From CAWBXL01 sp963837365 (GTDB lineage: Bacteria; Acidobacteriota; Terriglobia; Terriglobales; Acidobacteriaceae), in contig CAWIMW010000002.1 in the NCBI GenBank assembly GCA_963837365.1, positions 1,178,001 to 1,242,000 on the forward strand: a stretch of 64,000 nt of DNA, in the 5' to 3' direction. The position numbers and the translations under genes are program-made. The notes under the pieces are model-generated. The model was not told where the DNA came from, searched no databases, and was given only the letters and a program-made list of their open reading frames with translations. Every line of letters begins with the position of its first letter. Position 1 is the first letter of the stretch. Of the stretch, positions 25,189 to 33,500 are shown one piece after another.

Positions 25189-25602
25189 TCAATGCTCTTC
25201 TGAAACGTAGTTCCGGTTCCACGCAGGAATTTCCACCACCACCTTACCGGGCCCCTTGATCACTGCCTGGCATCCCAGCCGCGAGTTCAGCTGTAAATCG
25301 GCCGCCATGTCAAGGCGGTCGGCTTCATCGTCGTCCATTTCGGAGAGATTCTGTGCGCCTTCTTTGACCCAGACGTGGCACGTGGTGCAGGCACAGTTGC
25401 CTCCGCAGGCGTGGTCGAGCTTGATGTCATTGTTTAATGCCACGTCGAGGATCGACTGCGGCTCGCCGTGGTTGAAGTACTTCAGCTTGCCGTGTTCGAA
25501 CTGGACCGTCTTGCCTTCGGGCAGAAAGGTGACTTCCACTGTGTTTTCACCGGGAGCTTCCATTGTGGCTACCCCTCCGCCTTTTGCTTTTTCCTCTGCC
25601 AT
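25189..25602 (-). CDS. fdx: 2Fe-2S ferredoxin of the ISC system
   Basis: A 137-residue adrenodoxin/ISC-type ferredoxin. The cluster ligands follow C-x5-C-x2-C...C: Cys66, Cys72, Cys75 and Cys111 (DHACGGNCACTTCHVW and LGCQAVI). It donates electrons during Fe-S assembly on IscU (family knowledge). The N-terminal 20 residues are a Gly/Ala/Glu-rich extension. AAGGAG precedes the ATG. It is the last gene of the isc operon, 66 bases after hscA. Confidence 0.92.
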   Translation of the reverse strand: MAEEKAKGGGVATMEAPGENTVEVTFLPEGKTVQFEHGKLKYFNHGEPQSILDVALNNDIKLDHACGGNCACTTCHVWVKEGAQNLSEMDDDEADRLDMAADLQLNSRLGCQAVIKGPGKVVVEIPAWNRNYVSEEH

Positions 25603-25668
25603 GATGCTCCTTTTCTCGAACCCAGGCGCGGGCGAGACGCCGCCGCGATAGCCGGCGGCACGCCGGCG

Positions 25669-27570
25669 CTACTTAAACTCCGCTTTTGCCACCGGATGCG
25701 GTGCTTCCGGGCCGTCGCCCATGTCTGCCTCATCCATTTTTTTCCCCTTAAGAGCGGTGGCCACCGCGCCATCCATCATCAGTTCTGCCAGCCGGGTGGT
25801 GGCTTTATTCAGCTCGTCGATGGCCTTGCGTATGGCCTGGTAATCTTCGCTGGCTTTTGTTGCCTCCAGTGCTCTTTCCAGCTTGGCAATTTGTTTGCGT
25901 TCATCGTTGCTCAGGTGTCCCCAGGATGGACTCTTTTTGCCTTTTTCCAGCGCGGATTGAATCGTCTCCGCTTCGTTGCGGGCTTCGATGATCTGCCGCT
26001 GGCGAAAATCTTCTTCGGCGGTGTCGAAGGACTCCAGAATCATGTTCTCGACCTGTTCGTCGGTCAGGCCGTAGCTGGGCTGGACTTCGATCTGCGCTTC
26101 TTTGCCGCTCCGCTGTTCACGTGCCGTGACATGCAGGATGCCATTGGCGTCAATCAGAAACTTCACTTCGATGCGTGGCATGCCTGCAATCATCGGCGGG
26201 ATTCCCTTCAGGTCGAAGCGCGCCAGTGAGCGGCAATCTTTGGCCAGCTCGCGCTCCCCTTGCAGCACGTGGATGGCGACATTGGCCTGCCCGTCGATCT
26301 GCGTCGTGTAATGCTGCGTTGCCGACGCGGGAATGGTCGAGTTGCGAAGAATGATCTTGTCGGTAACGCCGCCGGCGACTTCGATTCCCAGAGAAAGCGG
26401 CGTGACATCCAGCAGCAACATGTCTTTGGTCGCTTCCGAACCTCCGCCGAGAATGTTGGCCTGCACTGCCGCGCCGAGGGCGACCACCTCGTCCGGGTTC
26501 AGATCGGTATGCGGAGGGCGCTCGAAGAGATCCTGGATTAAGGCGCGCACTTTGGGGATGCGTGTAGAACCTCCCACGGCAACGACTTCGTCAATTTGCT
26601 CCGGCTTGAGTCCGGCATCTTTCAGGGCCTGCTTGCAGGGGCCAACTGTGCGGTCGAGGATGGGCTGGATTAACTGCTCAAATTGCTGCCGGGTGATTTC
26701 CCGTTCGTAGCGCTTGTTGCCGGGCAGTTCCAAATCAATGGTCACGGAAGTGTGCTGCGACAAGTGGATTTTGGCGTCAATCACCGCCTTGCGCAGGGCC
26801 TGGATAGCTTCCGCGTTGCGGCGGAGATCAATTTTTAAGTCCCCCAAAATATCGTCCAGCGCGATGGTTAGCAGGAGGTTGTCAATGTCGTCCCCGCCCA
26901 GATGAGTATCGCCATTGGTGGCAATTACTTCAAAGATGCCATCGTGCAGTTTGAGGATGGAGATATCGAACGTGCCGCCGCCCAGGTCGTAAACGGCGAC
27001 AATTCCATTTTGCTTTTTTTCGAGACCATACGCCAATGATGCGGCTGTCGGTTCATTCACCAGCCGCAAAACATCGAGGCCCGCGATGCGGCCGGCATCT
27101 TTCGTGGCCTGGCGCTGGGCGTCGTTGAAATATGCGGGGACGGTAATGACCGCCTTGCTCACCGGAGCGCCGAAATAACGTTCCGCGTTACGTTTGAGCT
27201 GCCGTAAAACGAAAGCGGAGATTTCGGAAGGAGTGAACTCCTTGTCTCCAAGCTTGATTCTCAGCACTTCTCCCGTATGGAGATCGTCGGCCATGCGGAA
27301 GGGAAACAGCTTCAGCTCATCCTGGATGTCCTCAACCCCGCGTCCCATGAGGCGTTTGACTGAGTACACCGAGCGTTCCGGAGTTTCGATTAAATACTTG
27401 CGCGCAATATTTCCGACGATGATCTGATTGTTTTCGTCGAGCGCGACCACCGAAGGCACCAGGTTGGAGCCGTCCTCGCCCGGAATGACGACAGGGGTTT
27501 CCCCCTGCATGAACGCCACCAGGGAGTTCGTGGTGCCGAGGTCAATTCCGACAATGCGGTCAGCGGACAT
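25669..27570 (-). CDS. hscA: Hsp70-type chaperone HscA
   Basis: A 633-residue Hsp70 protein. The ATPase domain starts GIDLGTTNSLVAF and includes YDLGGGTFDISIL and AVGGSTRIPKVRALI; the substrate-binding domain follows from about residue 390 (LLLDVTPLSLGIEVAGGVTD). It is assigned HscA rather than DnaK because it sits between hscB and fdx in the isc operon and because the IscU here carries the LPPVK motif that HscA recognises. The C-terminal lid is Lys/Glu-rich. There is no Shine-Dalgarno before the ATG; the spacer to hscB contains a hairpin. Confidence 0.92.
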   Translation of the reverse strand: MSADRIVGIDLGTTNSLVAFMQGETPVVIPGEDGSNLVPSVVALDENNQIIVGNIARKYLIETPERSVYSVKRLMGRGVEDIQDELKLFPFRMADDLHTGEVLRIKLGDKEFTPSEISAFVLRQLKRNAERYFGAPVSKAVITVPAYFNDAQRQATKDAGRIAGLDVLRLVNEPTAASLAYGLEKKQNGIVAVYDLGGGTFDISILKLHDGIFEVIATNGDTHLGGDDIDNLLLTIALDDILGDLKIDLRRNAEAIQALRKAVIDAKIHLSQHTSVTIDLELPGNKRYEREITRQQFEQLIQPILDRTVGPCKQALKDAGLKPEQIDEVVAVGGSTRIPKVRALIQDLFERPPHTDLNPDEVVALGAAVQANILGGGSEATKDMLLLDVTPLSLGIEVAGGVTDKIILRNSTIPASATQHYTTQIDGQANVAIHVLQGERELAKDCRSLARFDLKGIPPMIAGMPRIEVKFLIDANGILHVTAREQRSGKEAQIEVQPSYGLTDEQVENMILESFDTAEEDFRQRQIIEARNEAETIQSALEKGKKSPSWGHLSNDERKQIAKLERALEATKASEDYQAIRKAIDELNKATTRLAELMMDGAVATALKGKKMDEADMGDGPEAPHPVAKAEFK

Positions 27571-27573
27571 TTG

Positions 27574-27626
27574 ATTTCAACTTGCAGATTGAAGGATTTC
27601 AGATTCAAATCTGCAATCTGAAATCG
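27574..27626. repeat. Inverted repeat between hscB and hscA
   Basis: GATTTCA and TTGCAGATT on the left are mirrored by AATCTGCAA and TGAAATC on the right, giving a hairpin in the 63-base spacer. It may pause or process the isc transcript (inference). Confidence 0.5.
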
Positions 27627-27633
27627 TCGATCA

Positions 27634-28371
27634 TTAAATCTCTAACGCTTCATTAACGTCTCTTACCAAGTTCCGATAGTAGTTGCGGCGATTGAGCAGA
27701 TCCACCATCTTGTCGCGTGCTTGTTTGCGGCCTTCTTCCGGAACACGTTCACCATCGATCAGTTTGTCCCACTCGCCCCAATAGGCTCTCAATTCATCGG
27801 ATAGGGCAGCGAAGTCTTTTTCCAGTTTCTGCTTATGGGTCTCCAAATCCTTCACCAGCTGGGCATCGCGCTCGCCCATTTTTTTGTTCATGCGCATTTC
27901 TTCCAACTGCATGTTCAGTTCGAAGACTTCTTCCAGTAGTGCCGGCGGGACAACCTGCTTCTTCTGTTCTCCCTTGGCGCGCGCTTCCTCGGTGGCTGTC
28001 TTTGACTGTTCTTCTAATTCCACGCCCTCCAGCTTGAGCAGATATTCGGTGCGCTTGATGGGGTCTTTCAAAGTGCGATAGGCGTCGTTCAGGTGGGAGC
28101 TTTGCTGTTCGCTCCACTGCTGCTCCTGTCCACCGGCTCTGGCGTAAATATCGGGATGGAGTTTACGGCTGAGGGCGTAGAAGTCTTTTTCCAGCGCCTT
28201 CACGTCAATATTCAATTTCCGCGGCAAACCGAAGAAGCTGAAATAGTCCACAGGGACCGGCGGCTGTACTTTGCCACAGGAACCGCAGAATTGCGCGGCA
28301 CGCATGTCGCCGCAGGACCAGCAGGAGTGCTCCGCGTTCGTCGTGTTTAGAATTTCAAGTGCCATAGACAT
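27634..28371 (-). CDS. hscB: J-domain co-chaperone HscB with N-terminal four-cysteine zinc-finger-like motif
   Basis: A 245-residue protein. Residues about 42-115 are a J domain with the HPD motif (SRKLHPDIYARA), followed by the HscB oligomerisation region with a long Lys/Glu-rich helix bundle (EEVFELNMQLEEMRMNKKMG). It delivers IscU to HscA and stimulates its ATPase (family knowledge). Unusually for a bacterial HscB, the N-terminus has Cys17, Cys20, Cys29 and Cys32 (two CxxC pairs), like the zinc-binding tetracysteine element of mitochondrial HSC20. It is longer than E. coli HscB (171 residues). There are ATGs at codons 1 and 3 and no clear ribosome-binding site. Confidence 0.9.
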   Translation of the reverse strand: MSMALEILNTTNAEHSCWSCGDMRAAQFCGSCGKVQPPVPVDYFSFFGLPRKLNIDVKALEKDFYALSRKLHPDIYARAGGQEQQWSEQQSSHLNDAYRTLKDPIKRTEYLLKLEGVELEEQSKTATEEARAKGEQKKQVVPPALLEEVFELNMQLEEMRMNKKMGERDAQLVKDLETHKQKLEKDFAALSDELRAYWGEWDKLIDGERVPEEGRKQARDKMVDLLNRRNYYRNLVRDVNEALEI

Positions 28372-28420
28372 GCTTTCACGGCCTCGATCAATTTACTGGG
28401 AAAGTTGCTTGGCCGCTGGA

Positions 28421-28448
28421 TAGAGGCGGGCAGGAGTGCCCGCCCTAC
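28421..28448. repeat. Short GC-rich hairpin between iscA and hscB
   Basis: GGCGGGCA and TGCCCGCC around a 4-base loop, flanked by TAGA and CTACA. It is the end part of the VGRTLLSA-type palindrome. Confidence 0.5.
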
Positions 28449-28454
28449 ACTTTC

Positions 28455-28823
28455 CTAACCTGAGAAAGACGTTCCGCAGCCGCATGACTTCGATGCGTTC
28501 GGATTGGTAAACACGAAGCCCTGCTGCATCAGCGTTTCCTGGTAGTCGAGAATCATGCCGTGCAGATAGATGAACGACTTGGGGTCCACAAAAACCCGGA
28601 CATCGCCGAACTGGAAGATACGGTCGCGCTCCCGCGGCTGGGAATCGAACCGAATGTTGTAGCTCAAGCCGGAGCAGCCTCCGCCTTGCACGCCCAGGCG
28701 CAGCCCGCCCTGCTCGGGCGAGACGTTTTCCTTCTGAATCGCCACCCGAATGCGCGCCAGGGCTTTCTCGGTTACCTGGATGCCCTTGGCGGGCGCGGTT
28801 TTTGGTTCTTCGGCTACGGGCAT
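28455..28823 (-). CDS. iscA: A-type iron-sulfur carrier protein IscA
   Basis: A 122-residue HesB/IscA-family protein. It has the three conserved cysteines: Cys50 (GGGCSGLSY), Cys114 and Cys116 (SCGCGTSF). It acts as an Fe-S or iron carrier downstream of IscU (family knowledge). The N-terminal 14 residues are a Pro/Glu/Ala extension. A GAGG site precedes the ATG. It lies 83 bases after iscU, with a small AGGGGC/GCCCTG hairpin in the spacer. Confidence 0.94.
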   Translation of the reverse strand: MPVAEEPKTAPAKGIQVTEKALARIRVAIQKENVSPEQGGLRLGVQGGGCSGLSYNIRFDSQPRERDRIFQFGDVRVFVDPKSFIYLHGMILDYQETLMQQGFVFTNPNASKSCGCGTSFSG

Positions 28824-28906
28824 GTGACCTCAGGGGCTAAAGCCCTGTTTTCTCCAATCTCGACGGCACGAGTGGAACTCGTGCCCTTCCCGCCCACGAT
28901 CAACGA

Positions 28907-29323
28907 CTAGCGGCCAACGACTGTTTCTACGGGCTTCGCAGCTTCCTGCTTCTTCTTCCAGTCGCCGATGGCGGCGCGGATGGCGTCTTCTGCCAGCACC
29001 GAGCAGTGGATCTTGACCGGAGGCAGCGAGAGCTCTTTCACGATCTCGGTGTTCTTGATCGCCATAGCTTCGTCCACGGTCTTGCCCTTTACCCACTCCG
29101 TAGCGAGTGAGGACGAGGCAATGGCCGAGCCGCAGCCAAAGGTCTTGAACTTGGCGTCCTCGATGATGTTGGTCTGCGGGTTGACCTTGATTTGCAGCTT
29201 CATCACGTCGCCGCACTCGGGGGCGCCGACCAGTCCGGTGCCTACTTCGGAGCTGCTCTTGTCGAGCGAGCCCACGTTGCGGGGGTGGTTGTAGTGGTCG
29301 ATTACTTTGTCGCTGTATGCCAT
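28907..29323 (-). CDS. iscU: Fe-S cluster assembly scaffold IscU
   Basis: A 138-residue scaffold on which IscS-derived sulfur and iron form clusters. Ligand cysteines are Cys37 (APECGDV), Cys64 (TFGCGSAI) and Cys107 (KIHCSVLAEDA), with Asp39 and His106. The HscA recognition motif LPPVK is at residues 100-104, consistent with hscBA in the same operon. A C-terminal extension of about 10 residues is present. GGAG lies 6 bases before the ATG. Confidence 0.96.
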   Translation of the reverse strand: MAYSDKVIDHYNHPRNVGSLDKSSSEVGTGLVGAPECGDVMKLQIKVNPQTNIIEDAKFKTFGCGSAIASSSLATEWVKGKTVDEAMAIKNTEIVKELSLPPVKIHCSVLAEDAIRAAIGDWKKKQEAAKPVETVVGR

Positions 29324-29384
29324 TGTTATCTCCGTTAAACCTTATTCTTTCGCCCCTTCGGGGCTGGTCTCTTGTCTTTCTTAA

Positions 29385-29425
29385 CCCAGGGTGAAGGCGC
29401 GAAATGCATGCGCCTTCACCCTGGG
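29385..29425. repeat. Strong hairpin in the iscS-iscU spacer
   Basis: CCCAGGGTGAAGGCGC is perfectly complementary to GCGCCTTCACCCTGGG around a 9-base loop. It is flanked by CTTTCGCC...GGCTGG words that recur at 55187-55270, so it belongs to a dispersed repeat family. A stem this strong inside the operon could set the ratio of iscS to downstream mRNA (inference). Confidence 0.6.
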
Positions 29426-29492
29426 CTGTAATCTTTCGCCGCTTCGCGGCTGGTTTCGTCTAGCCACTAGGCACTCACCACTAGTCACTGCC

Positions 29493-30740
29493 CTAGTGCG
29501 CTTCTGCTGCCCACTTTACTGTCTTCAGATCGATGCCTTCCTTCGCCATTTCGTACAGCGGGGAAAGTTCACGCAGCCGGCTTACCGTTTCAATCACGCG
29601 GTCGGCTACGTAGTCCACTTCGGCATCGGTATTGAAGCGGCCCAAGCCGAAGCGGATGGAGCTGTGCGCCAAGTCGTCTCCTGCGCCCAGAGCCTTCAAT
29701 ACATAAGATGGCTCAAGCGTCGCGGAGGTGCAGGCTGATCCGCTGGAAACCGCTATATCGTTGATTCCCATCAGCAGCGACTCGCCTTCCACGTAGGCAA
29801 AACTGATGTTCAGGTTGCCGGGGAGACGGTGATCGTAAGAGCCGTTGATGTAGGTCTCATCCAGCGCGCCCATGATCTTGTCGCGCAGGCGGTTGCGCAT
29901 CCCGGCCATCCGGCAGGATTCTTTCGGCATATCTTCGTGACAGATCGCACAGGCTTTACCCAATCCCACAATTCCGGGGACATTCAAGGTTCCGGAACGC
30001 ATACCCCGCTCGTGGCCTCCGCCGTCCAAAATGGCAGCAAGCTGCACCCGCGGATTCTTGCGGCGGACATACAACGCGCCTACCCCTTTTGGCCCGTACA
30101 TCTTGTGCGCCGAGATGGACATGACATCAATACTGTCTTTGTTCACATCAATCGGAACCTTACCGACGGCCTGGGTGGCATCGGTGTGGAAGATGACCCC
30201 GCGCTGGTGGCAGAGCTTGCCGATCTCCGCCCACGGCTGCAACACGCCAATTTCGTTGTTCGCCGCCATAATCGTGACCAGAATCGTCTTGTCATCCATG
30301 GCCCGCTTCAGATCGTCGAGATCAATCAATCCGTCTTTCTGCACCGGCAGATAGGTCACGCGGTAGCCGTACTTCTCTAACCGCTTGCAGGTGTCGAGCA
30401 CCGCCTTGTGCTCGGTGACGGCGGTGATGATGTGGTTGCCCTTCTCGCGATACATCTCCGCCACGCCCTTGATAGCAAGGTTGTCGCTCTCGGTGGCGCC
30501 GGAGGTGAAGATGATTTCTTTCGTGGTTGCGCCCACCAGCTTGGCAATGCGTTCGCGCGCGATTTCCGTGGCTTCCTCGGCGGCCCAGCCAAACGAATGG
30601 TTGCGGCTGGCGGAGTTGCCGAACAGTTCCTTGAAATAGGGCAGCATCTCTTCGAGCACGCGCGGATCGACCGGCGTGGTGGCGTGGTTGTCCATGTATA
30701 CCGGCAGCTTCACGCCGTTGGGGGTGGTTTCAGTGCTCAT
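29493..30740 (-). CDS. iscS: Cysteine desulfurase IscS
   Basis: A 415-residue class V aminotransferase-fold enzyme that removes sulfur from cysteine for Fe-S assembly. The PLP lysine is Lys213 (SISAHKMYGPKG) and the catalytic cysteine is Cys337 (SSGSACTSATLEPS), on the long flexible loop typical of IscS (group I). Other conserved elements are DNHATTP, GATESDN and ANNEIG. AGGAG precedes the ATG. It is the second gene of the isc operon, 29 bases after iscR. Confidence 0.96.
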   Translation of the reverse strand: MSTETTPNGVKLPVYMDNHATTPVDPRVLEEMLPYFKELFGNSASRNHSFGWAAEEATEIARERIAKLVGATTKEIIFTSGATESDNLAIKGVAEMYREKGNHIITAVTEHKAVLDTCKRLEKYGYRVTYLPVQKDGLIDLDDLKRAMDDKTILVTIMAANNEIGVLQPWAEIGKLCHQRGVIFHTDATQAVGKVPIDVNKDSIDVMSISAHKMYGPKGVGALYVRRKNPRVQLAAILDGGGHERGMRSGTLNVPGIVGLGKACAICHEDMPKESCRMAGMRNRLRDKIMGALDETYINGSYDHRLPGNLNISFAYVEGESLLMGINDIAVSSGSACTSATLEPSYVLKALGAGDDLAHSSIRFGLGRFNTDAEVDYVADRVIETVSRLRELSPLYEMAKEGIDLKTVKWAAEAH

Positions 30741-30769
30741 TGTTTCTCCTGCCTTCTCTCAACCTGGGT

Positions 30770-31225
30770 TTAGGCCAGCGTTACCAGCTCGGCCAATTTC
30801 TTTGCTCCCCCGTGTACATGGGGCTCTTCCCGCATCGCTGCTATGGAAATGCTGCGCAGCACATCTTCGATTCCCTGGTTCACCTTGCGCAGCGGCTCGC
30901 GGATGGTGCACAGATCGCTCTGGTCGCAATCTCCGCGGACGGTCACGCATGAGGTAATAAACAGCGGCCCATCAATGGCCCGGATTACCTCAAAAGCGCT
31001 GATCTTTTGCGCATCTCGTGCCAAGGTGTAACCACCGTTGACCCCGTGGTGCGAATGCAGCAGGCCGGCTTTCACCAGGCGCTGTAAAATCTTGGCCAGC
31101 AACTCCGGCGGGATGCGATAGGCATCCGCCAGGTCCTTTGCGCTGCAAGACCCCTGGTCGGCATTCTCGGCGAGGTGCTTCATCGCCATGAGGCCGTAAT
31201 CCGCTTTCTTGCTGAGACGTAGCAT
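30770..31225 (-). CDS. iscR: Rrf2-family iron-sulfur regulator IscR
   Basis: A 151-residue protein. The winged HTH (KKADYGLMAMKHLAEN to LLHSHHGVNGGYTLAR) is followed by a cluster-binding loop with Cys93, Cys100 and Cys106 (SCVTVRGDCDQSDLCTIREP), close to the E. coli IscR spacing (92, 98, 104). The usual fourth ligand His is not seen at +3 of the last Cys. In E. coli the [2Fe-2S] form represses isc; the same is likely here because a near-consensus site lies on its own promoter. First gene of the operon; no clear Shine-Dalgarno. Confidence 0.92.
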   Translation of the reverse strand: MLRLSKKADYGLMAMKHLAENADQGSCSAKDLADAYRIPPELLAKILQRLVKAGLLHSHHGVNGGYTLARDAQKISAFEVIRAIDGPLFITSCVTVRGDCDQSDLCTIREPLRKVNQGIEDVLRSISIAAMREEPHVHGGAKKLAELVTLA

Positions 31226-31243
31226 GAGGACGCTGGCTCTGGT

Positions 31244-31301
31244 TAATCCGACTGATTCAGTCGGATATTAAGATTCTAGCCTCCATCCCTATAAAACGCA
31301 A
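31244..31301 (-). promoter_or_regulatory. isc operon promoter with IscR-type operator
   Basis: On the minus strand, -35 TTGCGT (31301-31296), 17-base spacer, -10 TAGAAT (31278-31273). Directly downstream, overlapping the expected start site, is the palindrome TCCGACTGATTCAGTCGGA within TAA...TAT (31244-31268). It keeps both GACT/AGTC half-sites and the AT-rich flank of the E. coli type 1 IscR motif. Position and match support autorepression by IscR. Confidence 0.78.
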
Positions 31302-31474
31302 CCTGTTACAGGCAATTGCGGGGTTTCGAGGGCTAAGCGACAAATAAGGCTATTGAATGGAGAATTAGCTCACGCGGAAGATACTTGACAACCGCGCGGA
31401 CAAGGCTAAGAATACGGCCAATTTCCGGAGTTTTCCCGTTGCCCTCCCGGGCCGGGCGCTCGTAGACCGGATTT

Positions 31475-31666
31475 ATGACTCCCATCCCGCCGCCGGCAGC
31501 TCCTTCGAAACCATCCGCGCAACCTTGCCAACACCCTCGCGTGCAGATTGTGTCGCGCGATGAAGACTCGGAGTATGTCGAGTGCAAAGAGTGCGGGGAG
31601 ATCTTCGAATCCAGCGAACTCAAAGACATGCTGATCGAAGACACCAAGTTCAGCGAGGAAACCTAG
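31475..31666 (+). CDS. Small protein with zinc-ribbon-like CxxC motif
   Basis: A 63-residue protein. The N-terminus is Pro/Ala-rich; then come CQHPRVQIVSRDEDSEYVEC and KECGEIFESSELKDM. Cys18 and His20 with the CKEC pair could form a small zinc site, but no family is recognised. It is transcribed away from iscR, and its 5' region overlaps nothing. No strong ribosome-binding site is visible. Confidence 0.5.
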   Translation: MTPIPPPAAPSKPSAQPCQHPRVQIVSRDEDSEYVECKECGEIFESSELKDMLIEDTKFSEET

Positions 31667-31821
31667 CCCCTTTCTGTTCGCCTTCTGACGTCTTCCGCTG
31701 TAGTTACCCGGTGGTTACCGTGCATGACCATGGTAATGGGAGAAAAGCCTTGTTGGTTGTGAACGGCTTGTGGGCTTGTTAACGTCGGGGCGGGGGGAAT
31801 CTGTCTATTGTGGAGTATGAG

Positions 31822-32208
31822 ATGTCTCTGAACGCATTGGTCGTAGACGATTCCATGTTGATCCGCCATACCGTCTGCCGGTATTTGGAGGAGCGGGGCT
31901 TTGCCGTGGAAACTGCCGCAAATGGGCAGGAGGCGCTCGAGGCGCTGAAACATCTACTTCCTGACCTGATCATCACCGACATGCAGATGCCGAAGATGGG
32001 GGGTACGGAGTTCATCACGGCATTGAAAGATAATGCGGATACCGCCAAAATTCCTATCGTAGTGGTTTCTTCGAAACACAATGAAAGCATTAAAAAAGAA
32101 AACCGGGCTGACCTGAAAATCTACAAGGATATTGAGATCGAAGAGCAGTTGGCCAAGGCCCTGCAAACTGTGCTGGGAACCGCCAAGGCGCAGGCGGCGG
32201 GGAAGTAG
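31822..32208 (+). CDS. Single-domain response regulator (CheY-like)
   Basis: A 128-residue receiver domain without an output domain. The acidic pair is Asp9/Asp10 (LVVDDSMLIR), the phosphoacceptor Asp53 (IITDMQMPKMGG), and the conserved Lys probably Lys102 (KIYKDIEIEEQ). The ATG at 31822 has GGAG at good spacing; a GTG at 31810 is less likely. The C-terminus has a short Ala/Lys tail. No histidine kinase is adjacent, so the partner is unknown. Confidence 0.85.
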   Translation: MSLNALVVDDSMLIRHTVCRYLEERGFAVETAANGQEALEALKHLLPDLIITDMQMPKMGGTEFITALKDNADTAKIPIVVVSSKHNESIKKENRADLKIYKDIEIEEQLAKALQTVLGTAKAQAAGK

Positions 32209-32316
32209 AAACAGCCGTCAGTCCTCAGCATTCAGCCCTTGTTCCGTGCGTTCGCGGGGCGGTCGCGAGCTTTCGCTCAGTGAGTTGGCTAAATGCCGAG
32301 AGCTCAGTGCCGATTG

Positions 32317-33486
32317 CTATGTCAACGCCATTCCTGCTTCCGCAGAAAAATCCAACCGGGCAAAGTCACGGGTTAAGAATTTTGGATACGCAGCCGCTGC
32401 GATCATGGCCGCATTATCCGTAGAGAGAGGGCGCGACGGAAAATACACCAGCATCCCTTCCTCGGCAGCTGCCTGTTCGAAGCGCTGGCGAAGCTCTGCG
32501 TTGGCGGCCACACCTCCGGTAACAAACAGTGTCGCCACATCGTAGCAGCGGCCCGCGGCCAGTGTCTTGCTAATCAAGTCTTCCACGATGGCGCGCTGGA
32601 ATGACGCCACCAGGCCCAGCGTTTGCTTGTCGCAATTTGCCAGGTAATCTTCCAGCCTGGGCTTTGCTGACAGCGCTTTGCGGCGGGATTCAATGCTCTC
32701 TTTCATATCATGAGTTTCCACGTAACGGAGGACAGCGGTCTTGATCCCGCTGTAGGAAAAATCAAAGCGAGGACGGTCATCTGTTGTCTTACCGCGAGTA
32801 TTGCGATCCGGATGCTTGATTTGGGAGAGTGCGAACTTTATCGCAGACGGGTCACCGTGGCTGGAAAGCCGGTCAATTACCGGCCCGCCAGGATAACCCA
32901 GCCCCAACAGCTTGGCCACTTTGTCGAAGGCTTCGCCCGCGGCGTCATCACGGGTGCGGCCGATGTTCTCATAGCTCCAGGCATCCCCTTTTTGTTCCGC
33001 AAGATAGAGATGCGTATGTCCTCCGGAGACTACCAGCGCCAGCACCGGGAAAGTCAACTCGTGATTCCCCTTTTGCCGTTCTTCCAAAAGCACCGCGTGA
33101 ATGTGGCCTTCCAGGTGGTTCACTGCAATCAGCGGCTTATCCAAAGCAAAAGCCAGAGCCTTGGCATAGCTGATACCGACAAGCAGTGATCCGGCCAACC
33201 CTGGGCCCTGGGTAACAGCGATAGCGTCCACCGATTGATAGGTGTGCCCGGCATCGGCCAGCGCTTTGCGCACCACTGGAACGATGGCCCGCAGATGCTC
33301 GCGCGAGGCAAGTTCGGGGACGACGCCACCATAGGGCTGGTGGGTAGCAATCTGGGAAGCAACCACATTGGAGATCAGCTTCTCCCCTGAGCGCACCACC
33401 GCGGCTGCGGTTTCGTCGCAGGAGCTTTCGATGCCGAGGATGTAAGTGTCAGACACAGTCGCGTATAAAGCCGTAAAATACAGCAT
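32317..33486 (-). CDS. tsaD: tRNA N6-threonylcarbamoyladenosine synthase subunit TsaD
   Basis: A 389-residue ASKHA-fold protein, which with TsaB and TsaE transfers threonylcarbamoyl to A37 of ANN-decoding tRNAs. Conserved elements are LGIESSCDETAAAVV, the metal site HLEGHIHAV, LVVSGGHTHL and FVTGGVAANAELR. The start is uncertain: the ATG at 33486 gives a hydrophobic leader (MLYFTALYATVSD) not usual in the family; a GTG at 33456 would fit the family better. No Shine-Dalgarno at either. It is divergent from a decayed nucleotidyltransferase gene with only 14 bases between. Confidence 0.93.
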   Translation of the reverse strand: MLYFTALYATVSDTYILGIESSCDETAAAVVRSGEKLISNVVASQIATHQPYGGVVPELASREHLRAIVPVVRKALADAGHTYQSVDAIAVTQGPGLAGSLLVGISYAKALAFALDKPLIAVNHLEGHIHAVLLEERQKGNHELTFPVLALVVSGGHTHLYLAEQKGDAWSYENIGRTRDDAAGEAFDKVAKLLGLGYPGGPVIDRLSSHGDPSAIKFALSQIKHPDRNTRGKTTDDRPRFDFSYSGIKTAVLRYVETHDMKESIESRRKALSAKPRLEDYLANCDKQTLGLVASFQRAIVEDLISKTLAAGRCYDVATLFVTGGVAANAELRQRFEQAAAEEGMLVYFPSRPLSTDNAAMIAAAAYPKFLTRDFARLDFSAEAGMALT

Positions 33487-33500
33487 ATAACACTGAACCT

